From contig NZ_KE384579.1 of assembly GCF_000426825.1 (NCBI RefSeq), positions 16,877 to 80,876 of the forward strand: a stretch of 64,000 bases of DNA, read 5' to 3'. The stretch is from Thermonema rossianum DSM 10300 (GTDB lineage Bacteria > Bacteroidota > Bacteroidia > Cytophagales > Thermonemataceae). The notes beneath the pieces were generated by a model. That model ran no database searches, was not told the DNA's origin, and was given only the letters and a program-made list of their open reading frames with translations. The translations under genes were made by a program, and so were the position numbers. Positions 23,668 to 33,495 of this stretch are shown piece after piece. Each line of letters starts with the position of its first letter. The first letter of the stretch is position 1.

Positions 23668-24678
23668 ATGCACAAAAAGGCTTTATTATGGCGTGGTGGC
23701 GGGCTTGTGCTTCTTTGCTTGCTGTTGTTCGTGCTGGAGTTGCTTTGGGGGAATGGCGCTTTGCCGGCGTCTTCGGTCATGCAGCTGCCGGCCATGCAAA
23801 AGATACTTTGGCAAATACGCTTGCCCCGTGCTTTGGCGGCGGCTTGTTGTGGCGCGCTGCTTTCGGTGGGGGGCTTGCTGATGCAGACGCTTTTTCGTAA
23901 CCCCTTGGCAAGTCCTTCCATTTTGGGTATTAGTACGGGCGCAAGCATAGGGGTTGCTTTCGTGGTGTTGGTGCTGGGGGGCGGAGCATGGGGGGCGCTT
24001 GCGCTTACTCACCACCTGGGGTGGGTGATAGCAGCCGCTCTTGTGGGCGCAGCTCTTGTTTTATTGTTGTTGCTTTCGTTTGCCTGGTACCTGACCGACA
24101 ACAACATGCTTTTGTTAATGGGCGTGATGCTGGGGTATTTGGGGAGTGCCCTCATCAGTGTGTGGCAGTACTTCAGCCGCCCGGAGCAGCTGCAAGCCTT
24201 TTTTGTGTGGATGATGGGAAGCTTCGATGGTCTTTTGCTTGAGTACGTGCCCTGGATGCTGGGCGGCAGTTTACTTTTACTGCTGGCACCTTGGTTTACT
24301 GCCCGGCAGCTGAATTTGTTGCTGATGGGCGAAGACTATGCTCGCAGCATGGGTGTTTCGCTGCGCTTCATGCGTCGTTGGATGGTCTTCTGGGCGGCAC
24401 TTGCCACCGCTCTCGTTACGGCTTTTTGTGGCCCTATTGGCTTTGTGGGGATTGCTGTGCCTCATCTGACCCGCTTGTTTTTACGCCAGCAGAATCACTT
24501 CTTTACCATTCCCTTTGCCTGGCTTATGGGGGCTGCTTTCTGCATGGCTTGCGACCTCTTGTCGCGTTTATTTGATGCTTACTATGCTTTACCTGTCAAT
24601 GTGGTTACTTCTTTAATAGGGGCACCGTTGGTGCTCTCTATCTTTTGGCGAAGAAGAAAAAAAACATTGGTTACTTAA
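23668..24678 (+). CDS. FecCD-family iron-chelate ABC permease
   Basis: A 336-residue permease of the BtuC/FecCD fold with about nine to ten transmembrane helices. Family marks are RLPRALAA, NPLASPSILGISTGASIG, and GPIGFVGIAVPHLTR, the segment that contacts the ATPase. It lies 66 bp after feoB. The matching ATPase and binding protein are not adjacent: the str operon follows. It may be partnered in trans or be a leftover of a siderophore or cobalamin importer. Iron is the likely substrate class from context, but this is inference. Confidence 0.88.
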   Translation: MHKKALLWRGGGLVLLCLLLFVLELLWGNGALPASSVMQLPAMQKILWQIRLPRALAAACCGALLSVGGLLMQTLFRNPLASPSILGISTGASIGVAFVVLVLGGGAWGALALTHHLGWVIAAALVGAALVLLLLLSFAWYLTDNNMLLLMGVMLGYLGSALISVWQYFSRPEQLQAFFVWMMGSFDGLLLEYVPWMLGGSLLLLLAPWFTARQLNLLLMGEDYARSMGVSLRFMRRWMVFWAALATALVTAFCGPIGFVGIAVPHLTRLFLRQQNHFFTIPFAWLMGAAFCMACDLLSRLFDAYYALPVNVVTSLIGAPLVLSIFWRRRKKTLVT

Positions 24679-24760
24679 TCCCTTGTCTTTCATTGACCTG
24701 CCGGCAAAAGTGGCCCGGAATACGACCGAAGCTTCCCTTGCAACGAAAAGAGGATAGTTG

Positions 24761-24792
24761 TTTGGAATTCAATACTTTTTTATCTACCTTTG
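24761..24792 (+). promoter_or_regulatory. Promoter of the str operon
   Basis: TTTG at 24761-24764, 20-bp spacer, TACCTTTG at 24785-24792: both Bacteroidota boxes match exactly. It is 46 bp upstream of rpsL. The rest of the 24679-24838 gap shows nothing notable. Confidence 0.75.
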
Positions 24793-24838
24793 CAGTTCAA
24801 AAAAATGAAGTGTGAGTAAACCAAAACGTTAGGATTAC

Positions 24839-25219
24839 ATGCCAACCATACAACAATTAGTACGAATCGGAAGACAACCAAAGACTTACAAGAGTAAGTC
24901 GCCTGCGTTGGACAAGTGCCCGCAGAAGAGTGGGGTATGTACCAGAGTGTACACAACGACCCCCAAGAAGCCGAACTCGGCTTTGCGTAAAGTAGCCAAG
25001 GTGCGTTTGAGCAACGGCGAAGAAGTGATTGCTTACATCCCCGGTGAAGGCCACAACCTGCAAGAACACTCTCGCGTGTTGGTACGCGGTGGTCGTGTGA
25101 AAGACCTTCCCGGTGTGCGTTATCACATCGTGCGTGGTGCCTTGGATACTGCCGGTGTAACTGACCGTAAGCAGGGACGTTCGAAATACGGAACCAAGCG
25201 CCCCAAAGAGAAAAAGTAA
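24839..25219 (+). CDS. rpsL: 30S ribosomal protein S12
   Basis: Decoding-centre protein of the small subunit. At 126 residues it matches the family, with [16 protein letters not shown] (38-52) and [12 protein letters not shown] (85-96). The lysines at which streptomycin-resistance changes occur are wild type, so the cell is not resistant by that route. The aspartate in KDLPG is the site of beta-methylthiolation in other bacteria. First gene of the str operon. Confidence 0.98.
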   Translation: MPTIQQLVRIGRQPKTYKSKSPALDKCPQKSGVCTRVYTTTPKKPNSALRKVAKVRLSNGEEVIAYIPGEGHNLQEHSRVLVRGGRVKDLPGVRYHIVRGALDTAGVTDRKQGRSKYGTKRPKEKK

Positions 25220-25325
25220 TTTAAGCTGATTGTTTAACCTTTCGTTTCTATCGTCATAGTGTGAAGCGAACAGCCGGTAAACGGCACTGCTAATTACCGG
25301 TTGAGTAACCAAAACAAGATTTATC
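25220..25325 (+). promoter_or_regulatory. S12-S7 intercistronic hairpin, possible S7 target
   Basis: CCGGTAA (25276-25282) pairs with TTACCGG (25296-25302) around a 13-base loop in the 106-bp rpsL-rpsG spacer. In E. coli the corresponding spacer folds into the S7 autoregulatory site. The analogy rests on position and a stem, not on sequence identity. Confidence 0.4.
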
Positions 25326-25793
25326 ATGAGAAAGGCAAAACCGAAAAAAAGATACGTATTACCTGACCCTAAATTTGGTGATGTTCAGGTAACCAAGTTT
25401 GTAAACAACCTGATGAAGGAAGGCAAAAAAAGCCTTGCTTACAAAATATTTTACGGTGCTTTGGATATAGTGCAAGAGAAAACCGGTGAAGAAGGTATCG
25501 AAGTATTCCGCAAAGCACTGAACAATGTAATGCCTAGCGTGGAGGTGCGTAGCCGCCGTGTGGGGGGTGCTACCTTCCAGGTGCCTACCGAGGTGCGTCC
25601 TGAGCGTCGCGAGTCATTGGGCATGAAATGGTTGATTCGCTTTGCGCGTGCCCGCGGCGAACGAACCATGGTAGAGCGCCTGGCAAACGAAATCATCGCT
25701 GCTTCGAAAGGCGAAGGTGCCGCCGTGAAGCAAAAGGACAACGTACACCGTATGGCAGAAGCCAACAAGGCGTTCTCTCACTTCAGATTCTAA
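25326..25793 (+). CDS. rpsG: 30S ribosomal protein S7
   Basis: A 155-residue 16S rRNA-binding protein that nucleates the head of the small subunit. It shows the S7 signature [24 protein letters not shown] and the basic segment around [32 protein letters not shown]. Second gene of the str operon, 27 bp before fusA. Confidence 0.98.
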   Translation: MRKAKPKKRYVLPDPKFGDVQVTKFVNNLMKEGKKSLAYKIFYGALDIVQEKTGEEGIEVFRKALNNVMPSVEVRSRRVGGATFQVPTEVRPERRESLGMKWLIRFARARGERTMVERLANEIIAASKGEGAAVKQKDNVHRMAEANKAFSHFRF

Positions 25794-25820
25794 TCCCATC
25801 AATCAAATTATCGAAATACA

Positions 25821-27953
25821 ATGGCTGATTTAAAATTAAAGTATCTGCGTAACATCGGCATCATGGCGCACATCGATGCCGGTAAGACCACCACCACCGA
25901 GCGTATCCTCTATTATACCGGCTTGAGCCACAAAATAGGGGAAGTGCACGAAGGGGCTGCCACCATGGACTGGATGGAGCAGGAGAAAGAGCGTGGTATC
26001 ACCATCACCTCGGCAGCAACAGCGGTGCAGTGGAAGTACCCTACCGAGAAAGGATTGCCTACACCCGATACCAAAACATACCGTATCAACATCATTGACA
26101 CCCCCGGTCACGTGGACTTTACCGTAGAGGTAGAGCGTTCGTTGCGTGTATTGGACGGTGCGGTGGCTTTGTTCTGTGCCGTGGGTGGCGTAGAGCCGCA
26201 GTCTGAGACTGTATGGCGCCAAGCCAACAAATACCGCGTGCCCCGTATTTGTTTTGTAAACAAAATGGACCGTGTGGGGGCCGACTTCTTCCGTGTGGTA
26301 AACGAAATCAAAGAGCGCTTCAACGCCAACGCAGTACCTTTGCAGGTACCTATCGGTGCAGAAGACAAGTTCCGCGGGGTGGTTGACCTCATTAAAAACC
26401 GCGCCATCATCTGGAACGAAGAAGATATGGGGATGACCTACGAGTATGTGGACATTCCCGAAGATTTGAAAGAAACAGTAGAAGAGTGGCGCCAAGTGTT
26501 GGTAGAGGCAGTAGCCGAATATGATGACTCACTGCTTGAAAAATACTTCGAAGATCCCGACTCTATCACACAGGAAGAACTGCTGACAGTTATCCGCAAG
26601 GCAGTTATCGACATGAAGATGTTCCCTGTGTTGTGTGGCTCTGCCTTCAAAAACAAAGGGGTACAGGCTGTATTGGACGCTGCCTGCGCCTTCTTGCCTT
26701 CGCCTTTGGATTTGCCTCCGGTAAAAGGTACCAACCCCAAAACCGGCGAAGAAGAAGAGCGTGTGCCTGAAAACTCGGGTCCTTTCACAGCACTTGCCTT
26801 CAAAATTGCTACTGACCCTTACGTAGGTCGTTTGTGCTTCATGCGTGTATACTCGGGGCAGCTGGAAGCCGGTTCTTATGTGTTGAACAACCGTACCGGT
26901 AATAAAGAGCGTATTTCGCGCTTGATGCAGATGCACGCCAACAAGCAGAACCCCATTGACCGCGTGCAAGCCGGCGATATTGCTGCTGCCGTTGGTTTCA
27001 AAGACATCAAAACAGGGGATACCCTTACCGACGAAGCCCATCCGCTCTTGTTGGAAGCTATGGAGTTCCCCGAGCCGGTGATTGGCTATGCTATCGAGCC
27101 CAAAACGCAAGCCGATAGCGACAAGCTGAGCCAGGCAATTGGTAAGCTGCTCGAAGAAGACCCCACTTTGCAAGTGGAAACCAACGAGGAAACCGGACAG
27201 ACCATCCTCAAAGGTATGGGCGAGCTGCACCTGGAAATTATCATCGACCGCTTGAAGCGCGAGTTTAAAGTGGAAATCAACCAGGGTGCACCGCAGGTAG
27301 CTTACAAAGAAGCCTTGACGCAGCGCGTAGAACACCGCGAAGTATATAAGAAACAAACGGGTGGCCGTGGTAAATTCGCCGATATCGTTTTCGAAATCGG
27401 ACCCAGAGAAGACGACAAGCCCGGCTTGGAGTTTGTAAACCAAATCGTGGGTGGTGCTATTCCGAAGGAATACATCCCTGCCGTACAGAAAGGTTTCGAG
27501 GAAGCCATGAAAAATGGTCCTTTGGCCGGCTTCCCCGTAGAGTCAATGTACGTGCGCTTGTTCCACGGTTCATACCACGAGGTGGACTCTGACTCGCTGT
27601 CATTCGAATTGGCTGCCAAGCTTGGTTTCAAAGAAGCTGCCAAGAAAGCAGCACCGCGCTTGATGGAGCCCATCATGAGCGTGGAAGTAGTAACCCCCGA
27701 CGAATTTACCGGTGCTGTAACCGGTGACCTGAACCGTCGTCGTGGTGTGTTGCGTGGTATGGACACCCGTGCCGGCGCCCAGGTGATTCGTGCCTTCGTT
27801 CCTTTGGCAGAGCTGTTCGGCTATGTAACCGACCTGCGTACCATCACCTCGGGACGTGCATCGGCAACCATCGTGTTCTCGCATTATGAGTTTGTGCCTA
27901 CCAACTTGGAGGCTAAGATTCTTGAAGACCTGAAAGGGGCTTCTGTAAAATAA
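25821..27953 (+). CDS. fusA: Translation elongation factor G
   Basis: GTPase that drives ribosomal translocation. The 710-residue protein has G1 [15 protein letters not shown] (17-31), the DTPGHVDF motif (around 94-101), NKMD and the SA[FS] motif, then domains II-V. Switch sequence [11 protein letters not shown] is intact. It lies in the usual place after rpsG. tuf does not follow it. Confidence 0.98.
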   Translation: MADLKLKYLRNIGIMAHIDAGKTTTTERILYYTGLSHKIGEVHEGAATMDWMEQEKERGITITSAATAVQWKYPTEKGLPTPDTKTYRINIIDTPGHVDFTVEVERSLRVLDGAVALFCAVGGVEPQSETVWRQANKYRVPRICFVNKMDRVGADFFRVVNEIKERFNANAVPLQVPIGAEDKFRGVVDLIKNRAIIWNEEDMGMTYEYVDIPEDLKETVEEWRQVLVEAVAEYDDSLLEKYFEDPDSITQEELLTVIRKAVIDMKMFPVLCGSAFKNKGVQAVLDAACAFLPSPLDLPPVKGTNPKTGEEEERVPENSGPFTALAFKIATDPYVGRLCFMRVYSGQLEAGSYVLNNRTGNKERISRLMQMHANKQNPIDRVQAGDIAAAVGFKDIKTGDTLTDEAHPLLLEAMEFPEPVIGYAIEPKTQADSDKLSQAIGKLLEEDPTLQVETNEETGQTILKGMGELHLEIIIDRLKREFKVEINQGAPQVAYKEALTQRVEHREVYKKQTGGRGKFADIVFEIGPREDDKPGLEFVNQIVGGAIPKEYIPAVQKGFEEAMKNGPLAGFPVESMYVRLFHGSYHEVDSDSLSFELAAKLGFKEAAKKAAPRLMEPIMSVEVVTPDEFTGAVTGDLNRRRGVLRGMDTRAGAQVIRAFVPLAELFGYVTDLRTITSGRASATIVFSHYEFVPTNLEAKILEDLKGASVK

Positions 27954-27968
27954 TGTAGGCTTTAACGG

Positions 27969-27987
27969 CGGTGCCGGACGGGCACCG
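27969..27987 (+). other. Hairpin between fusA and rpsJ
   Basis: CGGTGCC (27969-27975), loop GGACG, GGCACCG (27981-27987). No T run follows, so it is not a clear terminator; it may protect or pause the transcript before rpsJ. Confidence 0.45.
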
Positions 27988-28006
27988 TCTTAAACATAAA
28001 AAAACT

Positions 28007-28312
28007 ATGGCACAAAAGATTCGAATCAAACTAAAATCCTACGATCACGATTTAGTAGACAAGTCGGCTGAGCGTATTGTGAAGGCTGTGAAAGCCACCG
28101 GCGCAGTGGTAAGTGGTCCCATTCCTTTGCCTACCAAAAAGGAAATTTACACTGTACTGCGCTCGCCTCACGTAAACAAAAAGTCGCGTGAGCAATTTCA
28201 GCTGTGCACTTACAAGCGCTTGATCGACATCTACTCCAACAGCCCCAAAACAGTAGATGCTTTGATGAAACTGGAGCTGCCCAGTGGAGTGGATGTGAAA
28301 ATCAAAGTATAA
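28007..28312 (+). CDS. rpsJ: 30S ribosomal protein S10
   Basis: A 101-residue small-subunit protein, also NusE in antitermination. The family pattern runs from [22 protein letters not shown] to [32 protein letters not shown] at 28007 matches the conserved start; the in-frame GTG at 27971 lies in the intercistronic hairpin. Normally rpsJ opens the S10 operon with rplC next, but here a strong terminator follows and unrelated genes lie downstream. Confidence 0.97.
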   Translation: MAQKIRIKLKSYDHDLVDKSAERIVKAVKATGAVVSGPIPLPTKKEIYTVLRSPHVNKKSREQFQLCTYKRLIDIYSNSPKTVDALMKLELPSGVDVKIKV

Positions 28313-28335
28313 GGATTTTACCGCATTCTTTCCGG

Positions 28336-28361
28336 AGCCGTGCAATTGCACGGCTTTTTTT
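28336..28361 (+). terminator. Terminator of the str operon after rpsJ
   Basis: Perfect stem AGCCGTGC (28336-28343), loop AATT, GCACGGCT (28348-28355), then a run of T. It ends the ribosomal transcript 24 bp after rpsJ. Confidence 0.93.
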
Positions 28362-28472
28362 ATACCCTTTCGCTACTCTATCGATGGGAAATGAGTACGG
28401 CTTTTTTGCGAAATACTAAAAATTGTTTAATTGCAAAAAGCACTGATAGCATTCAAATTAAAAGAAAGGGCT

Positions 28473-28865
28473 ATGGAAAAGTATCGCTTTGAAAAAGAGT
28501 TTGAAATAAAAGCGTCGCCGCGCATGCTGTATCCTTACTTGCTGAATCCCGACGGTTTGGCGCAGTGGTTTGCCGACGATGTGAAGGTGTTGCCGGGAGG
28601 CGATTACCTCTTTGAATGGGAAGGCGAGCAGCATCCTGCCCGTGTGGCAAGCCGTCGTTTGAACAAGCATGTAAAGTTTGTGTTTACCGACAGCGGAGAT
28701 GACGAAATAAAAGCTAATTTTGTGGAGTTCTTCCTCTCGTATAACGACATTACCGAGTCCACTTTTCTGACGATTGTCGATTACTCGGAAATGGACGACG
28801 AAGAGGAACTGAACGAGCTGTGGGATGGCTTAATCCAAAGCCTTAAAGAAATTGTCGGAGGATAA
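28473..28865 (+). CDS. START-like (SRPBCC-fold) domain protein
   Basis: A 130-residue protein starting MEKYRFEKEFEIKASPRMLYPYL, the signature of the Bacteroidota START-like family within the SRPBCC fold. GLAQWFADDVKVLPGGDYLFEW forms the usual mid-sheet section, and the acidic end MDDEEELNELWDGLIQSLKEIVGG is the C-terminal helix that closes the pocket. Ligand unknown. Its stop overlaps the next start as TAATG, so it is translationally coupled to the LptF/LptG-type permease. ATG 28473 fits the family start. Confidence 0.8.
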   Translation: MEKYRFEKEFEIKASPRMLYPYLLNPDGLAQWFADDVKVLPGGDYLFEWEGEQHPARVASRRLNKHVKFVFTDSGDDEIKANFVEFFLSYNDITESTFLTIVDYSEMDDEEELNELWDGLIQSLKEIVGG

Positions 28866-30358
28866 TGATACGTATTAAAATCATTGACAAATTAGTTTTA
28901 AAAAGTTTTTTAGGTCCGTTTTTCCTCACATATGCCGTCGTTGTTTTCATTTTGCTCATCCATACCATGATGGGCTATGTGGAGGAGTTGGTGGGTAAGG
29001 ACGTTGGTTTTGTGGTGTTTGCCAAGATGCTCATGTATTTCAGCATGAGCCTGACACCGCTGGCATTGCCCTTGGCCGTATTGCTTTCTTGTTTGATTAC
29101 TTTTGGAAACTTGGGTGAGCATTTCGAGCTGACCGCCATCAAAAGTGCAGGCATCTCGTTGGTGCGTGTTTTGTATCCCATTGGTGTGTTTGCAGCCATC
29201 ATCACGGCTATAGCCCTGTGGTTTAGCGACCGGGTGGTGCCTTATGCCAATTTAAAGGCTTACAGCACGCTTTATAACATACGGATTACCAAAGCATCCA
29301 TCGATTTAAAAGAAGGCGCTTTTTATAATGGCTTGCCGGGCTATAGCATCAAGGTGGCGAAAAAGGAAAACGACGGCAAGCTGTTGCGCAAGGTGATGAT
29401 ATACAATCACACTGCCAACAAGGGCAACAAAGAGGTGATACTGGCCGACTCGGCTTATATGTACACCATCCTGGATGGCAAATATTTGGTGATGGAGTTG
29501 TTCAAGGGGCGCAGCTATTCCGACTACATAGAAGGCAGCGCCAATAACACGCAGTTTTTGCGGCATGAATTTGACCATACCAAGATGGTCTTTAGCTTGT
29601 CTGCTTTTGAGATGAGCGAAATCCCCGATTCCCTCTTTGTGCATCACCGCATGATGAAAACCATCAACGAGCTGGAAGCCGACGCCGATTCGCTGAGCAG
29701 TCAAGTGGTGAATTTAAAGGAAACAATTCCACAGAACATGGCTGCGTACTTCACCTATCATCTTGAAGAGCTGCGTCCCAAACCAACCGACACTTTGCGC
29801 TTGCGTGCTGCTTCGAATGAAGCCATTGAGCTGCCCAAGGAGTTTCTCGACTCGCTGAAACGGCGTTCTATCCCTGAATCTCAATTAGCCATCATTTTAC
29901 AACGGGCAGTAGGGCAGGCGCGAGGCGTGAAGCAGTTTCTGGACATGCGCGAAAAGCTTATCAAAGACAAAGAGAAAGAAGTGCGTGAGCATTTGATTGA
30001 AAAACACAGGAAATATACCTATTCGCTTGCCTGCTTCATCATGTTTTTGATAGGGGCGCCCTTGGGTGCCATTATTAAAAAGGGTGGCTTGGGCGTGCCC
30101 ATCCTGGTCTCTATTGTGTTTTTTATTCTCTTTTACGCCCTTTCCATGACAGGCGAGAAGTGGGCTAAGGATGGCGTTGTGTCCGTCTTTTGGGGCATGT
30201 GGACTTCCGACTTCATTTTATTGGCTTTTGGGCTGTTCTTCTTACAGAAGGCACGCAACGACTCGCGCATGTTCGACAAAGACATTTACATTCACTACTT
30301 CCGCCGTTTGGGGCAGCGCTTGCGTGGTAAGAGTCAAGAAGTGGTGCAGGAAGCTTAG
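28865..30358 (+). CDS. LptF/LptG-family LPS export permease
   Basis: A 497-residue inner-membrane protein of the YjgP/YjgQ family. It has three helices in the first 120 residues, a large periplasmic beta-jellyroll domain (about 135-360) and three helices near the C-terminus. LptFG with LptB2 extract lipopolysaccharide from the inner membrane. The opening IRIKIIDKLVLKSFLGPFFLTYAVVVFILLIHTMMGYVEEL is typical. Bacteroidota commonly encode such permeases singly, so LptF versus LptG is not decided. Coupled to the START-like gene and ended by a shared terminator. Confidence 0.88.
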   Translation: MIRIKIIDKLVLKSFLGPFFLTYAVVVFILLIHTMMGYVEELVGKDVGFVVFAKMLMYFSMSLTPLALPLAVLLSCLITFGNLGEHFELTAIKSAGISLVRVLYPIGVFAAIITAIALWFSDRVVPYANLKAYSTLYNIRITKASIDLKEGAFYNGLPGYSIKVAKKENDGKLLRKVMIYNHTANKGNKEVILADSAYMYTILDGKYLVMELFKGRSYSDYIEGSANNTQFLRHEFDHTKMVFSLSAFEMSEIPDSLFVHHRMMKTINELEADADSLSSQVVNLKETIPQNMAAYFTYHLEELRPKPTDTLRLRAASNEAIELPKEFLDSLKRRSIPESQLAIILQRAVGQARGVKQFLDMREKLIKDKEKEVREHLIEKHRKYTYSLACFIMFLIGAPLGAIIKKGGLGVPILVSIVFFILFYALSMTGEKWAKDGVVSVFWGMWTSDFILLAFGLFFLQKARNDSRMFDKDIYIHYFRRLGQRLRGKSQEVVQEA

Positions 30359-30371
30359 CAGCACGAAGGAC

Positions 30372-30403
30372 AAAAAAAGGGGCACGATGCGCCCCTTTTT
30401 TTT
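30372..30403. terminator. Bidirectional terminator
   Basis: Seven A, GGGGC (30379-30383), loop ACGATGC, GCCCC (30391-30395), eight T (30396-30403). The A and T flanks make it work in both directions, and it lies exactly between the convergent permease and TPR genes. Confidence 0.9.
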
Positions 30404-30417
30404 GTGTACCACATCTG

Positions 30418-33414
30418 TTACTTGGGCAACTGAGCCAGTTTTTGTTTGGCTTTAGCTAATATTTCCGGATCCTGTGTGTTCTGTATGATTGACTCGAGCG
30501 TAGCCCTTGCCTGGAAATAATCGCCCAATGCAGCGTAGTTGTCGGCAATCAGCAGATAGCCCCGCAGGCGCCATTTGATTTGGTTGGGGAAGCGTTCGTT
30601 GAGTGCAAAAAGCGCATCCAGCGATGCTTGGTATTGCTTTTGTTTGTACAACAGCTCGCCTATCAGGTATTGCGCTTCGGCTCCAAACACGTCGGTGTTT
30701 TCTGTTGCCATGCGTTTGAGTATCTGTTGGGCTTCTTCGAACTGCTGCTTGCCAATAAGGGCTTTGGCTTTGAAAAGCTGGGCAGCGCTGTAGGCAAGTG
30801 TGTTGGCAAGTTCATCTTTTAGAATCTCTTCGCAGTAGTGCAAAGTAGAGTCATAGCTTTGCATGGCGTAGTGGGCTTCCATGAGTCCTTGCAGGGCTTT
30901 GCTGCGCTCGCGCCGGTTCATGGCTGCCTGCAGCAACTCCTGCCACATACGTTGGGCCTTGGCGTATTCTTTCCGGCTCATGTAGTAGTCGCCCATGCGC
31001 TGCAAAGAGCGGGTATAGCCCGTGCTTTTCTTCTCTTCTATGACTTGCAGATGCAGTTTTTCGGCTTGTTCGAAGTCGCCTGTCCGGAAGTAAGCCTCCG
31101 CCAAATAATAGCGGGCATCGTAGGCGTAAGGGCTGTTGGGGTGTTCTTGCAGGAAGAGCGAAAAGCTGGCTATGGCCTTGCCATATTTTTCGTTGAAAAA
31201 CATGCCTTTGGCGGCATCGAATTCCAAGGCAATCAGATTGTCACTGTTGGGGTTGTTTTTCTTGTAAACAGCCAAAAGCGCTTCGAACTCTTCGTTGCGT
31301 CCGTGTTGGGTAAGCAGCTCCTGCGCGCCGGTTAGCGCACCGGTAGTAGCCGGATGATTGGGGTATTGCTCTATGATGCGTTTGTAGTCCTCTACCGCTT
31401 CGTTTACTTTTTGCAGGTTGGTATAAGCCACAGCCCGGCGCAGCAGGGCGTAGGGCACCAAGGGGCTGCCGGGTTTTTGTTGCATGAGTGTAGAGAAATG
31501 ATTGACTGCTTCTTGATATTGCCGCCCTTCCAAGGCGATTTGTCCTAATTGGAAAAGCGCCTTGTCATAGTAGAGGTTGTTGCTGCCTTTTTGCACAATA
31601 CGCTGCAAGCTACGTTGGGCATCGGCGTCTTTGTCCTGAATGTCCAGAATGATGCCTTGTTGGTAGTATATATAATCCTGGTCGGGGTAGTTTTTTTGCA
31701 GCGCTTTGGCATAGCTTTCAAAGCCGGCGTAATAGTTTTTCAATACATAGTGGCAGTCGCCCAGGCGTACCAGCGCATCGGCTTGCAGTTTTTCACTTGT
31801 ATTGGGCAGGCTCAAAAAGCGCTCGAAGTGCTGCTGCGCTTCTTTGTATTGCTGCAGGTTGTAGTGGGCATAGCCCAAACCATAGAGTGCCATGGCTGTA
31901 ATGTCACCTGTGGGTGCAGCCGACAAAGCTTTTTGATAAGCGGCAATGGCTTTTTCATATTCGCCCAATGCCGAATAAGCATCGCCGGCGCCTACGTAAG
32001 CCCGGCGGGTAAGAGAGGCATCGACCGGATAGCGCGCCGCCTTTTCAAAATAGGTAACCGCTTCCCGGTAATTACCACTATTGAACAGCTGCGCCGCCTG
32101 CGTAAAAGCTACTTCCTGGTAAATCTTTTGCTCTTCGGCATTTAGGCGCGGCAGCTGCTCCAAATAAGTGATGGCTTTCGGGTAATCGTTATTGAACAGA
32201 TACGAGCGCGTAATCAGCTGCTTGGCTTCTTTGGCTTCAGGGCTGTTGGGATATTCCAGCACATACTGGTTCAACACTTCGATGGCTTCGGCACGGCGGT
32301 TCAGACGGTAACACAGCTTGCCGTAGTAGAACTGTGCCAGGCGGGCTACTTCCGGCTGATGGGTGGCTTTACGCGCCTGCTCAAACGCCAGCAGTGCGCT
32401 TTGATATTGCTCTTGCTTTAAATAAGCCAAGCCCATGTAATACATGGCTTCTTGTGCCAGTTGCATCTCGCTTTTGTCCTGCGACTGCAGCCCTGCCAAA
32501 GAGCGAAAGATATCGATGGCTTGCGGGTAGCGCTCCGAGGCATAATAGCTGTAAGCGATGCGGTAACGCATGGATGCAGGCAGTTGTGCAATGCTTTGCT
32601 TGCGCTGATATTGTTCGAAAGCCCGGGCCGCTTCCCCGTATTGCTGCAGCTGATAGTGGCTGTCGCCCAAGATGAGCAAAAACTGAGGATTGGCTTCTTG
32701 CATAGGCACCTTGCCGGCATAAGCCACCACTTCCCGGTATTGTTGTTTGCGATAGTGGGTAAGGGCAATCAGGTAGTGGGCGTGTGGTGCAAAATCTTTG
32801 TATTCGGTAGCAGCCGACAAGTCGCGCAGGGCTTCTTCGTTTTTTCCTTCCTGATAGCGTATATAACCACAGTAATAAAGTGCTGCCCCCCGGTAGGGGT
32901 TGGCGTAGCTTTTTAAAGGTGCAAGCTGGTCATAGGCTTTGTTATACTGATTTTGTGTGAAATAAGCATATCCGAGCATCCATTGCGTATCGCTTCGGGC
33001 ATCCTGTGCCAGACGGTCACTTTCTATATGTTCCAATGCCTGCAGGGCACGGGCAAAATCTTTTTCTTGAAAATGATAGCGTCCCAGCTCGTAATACATG
33101 TATTGACTGAGCGGATGAAAGCGGTGTGCACGGACAAACGCCTCTGCCAAGCTTGTGCCATCGGCCTGCCGGGTGCGCAATGCGTCGGCTGCTTCGTGAA
33201 AAGCAGCATAGAGGCTTGCGTCCGGTCCGGCTATTTTTTTGTAAAAACTCCAGGACGGCAAAGCGCCCAGTCGCCAGCCCAAGGATTGCAGGTTCTGGGC
33301 ATGTTGCCAATGGATGGCTTCTGCTTGTATGCCATAGGTGCTTTGGGCATGACTATGCGAGAAGAGAGAAAGACTTAAGAGTAAGCTTGCGGCGGTTAGG
33401 CTTTTCTTCATCAT
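30418..33414 (-). CDS. Large exported TPR-repeat protein
   Basis: A 998-residue protein with a signal peptide (MMKKSLTAASLLLSLSLFSHSHA) followed almost entirely by tetratricopeptide repeats, judged from recurring Y/L-x3-G-x-Y-x7-A-x3-F patterns such as ALYGLGYAHYNLQQYKEAQQHFERFL and MGLAYLKQEQYQSALLAFEQA. Such periplasmic TPR scaffolds assemble envelope machines in Bacteroidota, but its partner is not clear from neighbours. Start at 33414 uses the MMKK signal peptide; upstream codons to 33474 look non-coding. The gene upstream is hemW, 82 bp away. Confidence 0.8.
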   Translation of the reverse strand: MMKKSLTAASLLLSLSLFSHSHAQSTYGIQAEAIHWQHAQNLQSLGWRLGALPSWSFYKKIAGPDASLYAAFHEAADALRTRQADGTSLAEAFVRAHRFHPLSQYMYYELGRYHFQEKDFARALQALEHIESDRLAQDARSDTQWMLGYAYFTQNQYNKAYDQLAPLKSYANPYRGAALYYCGYIRYQEGKNEEALRDLSAATEYKDFAPHAHYLIALTHYRKQQYREVVAYAGKVPMQEANPQFLLILGDSHYQLQQYGEAARAFEQYQRKQSIAQLPASMRYRIAYSYYASERYPQAIDIFRSLAGLQSQDKSEMQLAQEAMYYMGLAYLKQEQYQSALLAFEQARKATHQPEVARLAQFYYGKLCYRLNRRAEAIEVLNQYVLEYPNSPEAKEAKQLITRSYLFNNDYPKAITYLEQLPRLNAEEQKIYQEVAFTQAAQLFNSGNYREAVTYFEKAARYPVDASLTRRAYVGAGDAYSALGEYEKAIAAYQKALSAAPTGDITAMALYGLGYAHYNLQQYKEAQQHFERFLSLPNTSEKLQADALVRLGDCHYVLKNYYAGFESYAKALQKNYPDQDYIYYQQGIILDIQDKDADAQRSLQRIVQKGSNNLYYDKALFQLGQIALEGRQYQEAVNHFSTLMQQKPGSPLVPYALLRRAVAYTNLQKVNEAVEDYKRIIEQYPNHPATTGALTGAQELLTQHGRNEEFEALLAVYKKNNPNSDNLIALEFDAAKGMFFNEKYGKAIASFSLFLQEHPNSPYAYDARYYLAEAYFRTGDFEQAEKLHLQVIEEKKSTGYTRSLQRMGDYYMSRKEYAKAQRMWQELLQAAMNRRERSKALQGLMEAHYAMQSYDSTLHYCEEILKDELANTLAYSAAQLFKAKALIGKQQFEEAQQILKRMATENTDVFGAEAQYLIGELLYKQKQYQASLDALFALNERFPNQIKWRLRGYLLIADNYAALGDYFQARATLESIIQNTQDPEILAKAKQKLAQLPK

Positions 33415-33495
33415 AGGATTGCTGTATGCTATTGAACCATGAGCTAAACTAAAAAATAAACGAATGAAAAACATATATCATTTGAAGTGGCGGCT

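Noticed and set aside
24679-24838. tRNA or small RNA before rpsL
   Set aside because: No cloverleaf pairing and no internal terminator; only the str promoter is supported.
30418-33414. Repetitive DNA considered as a possible tandem repeat array
   Set aside because: The repetition is at protein level (TPR units) with diverged DNA, not a DNA repeat.
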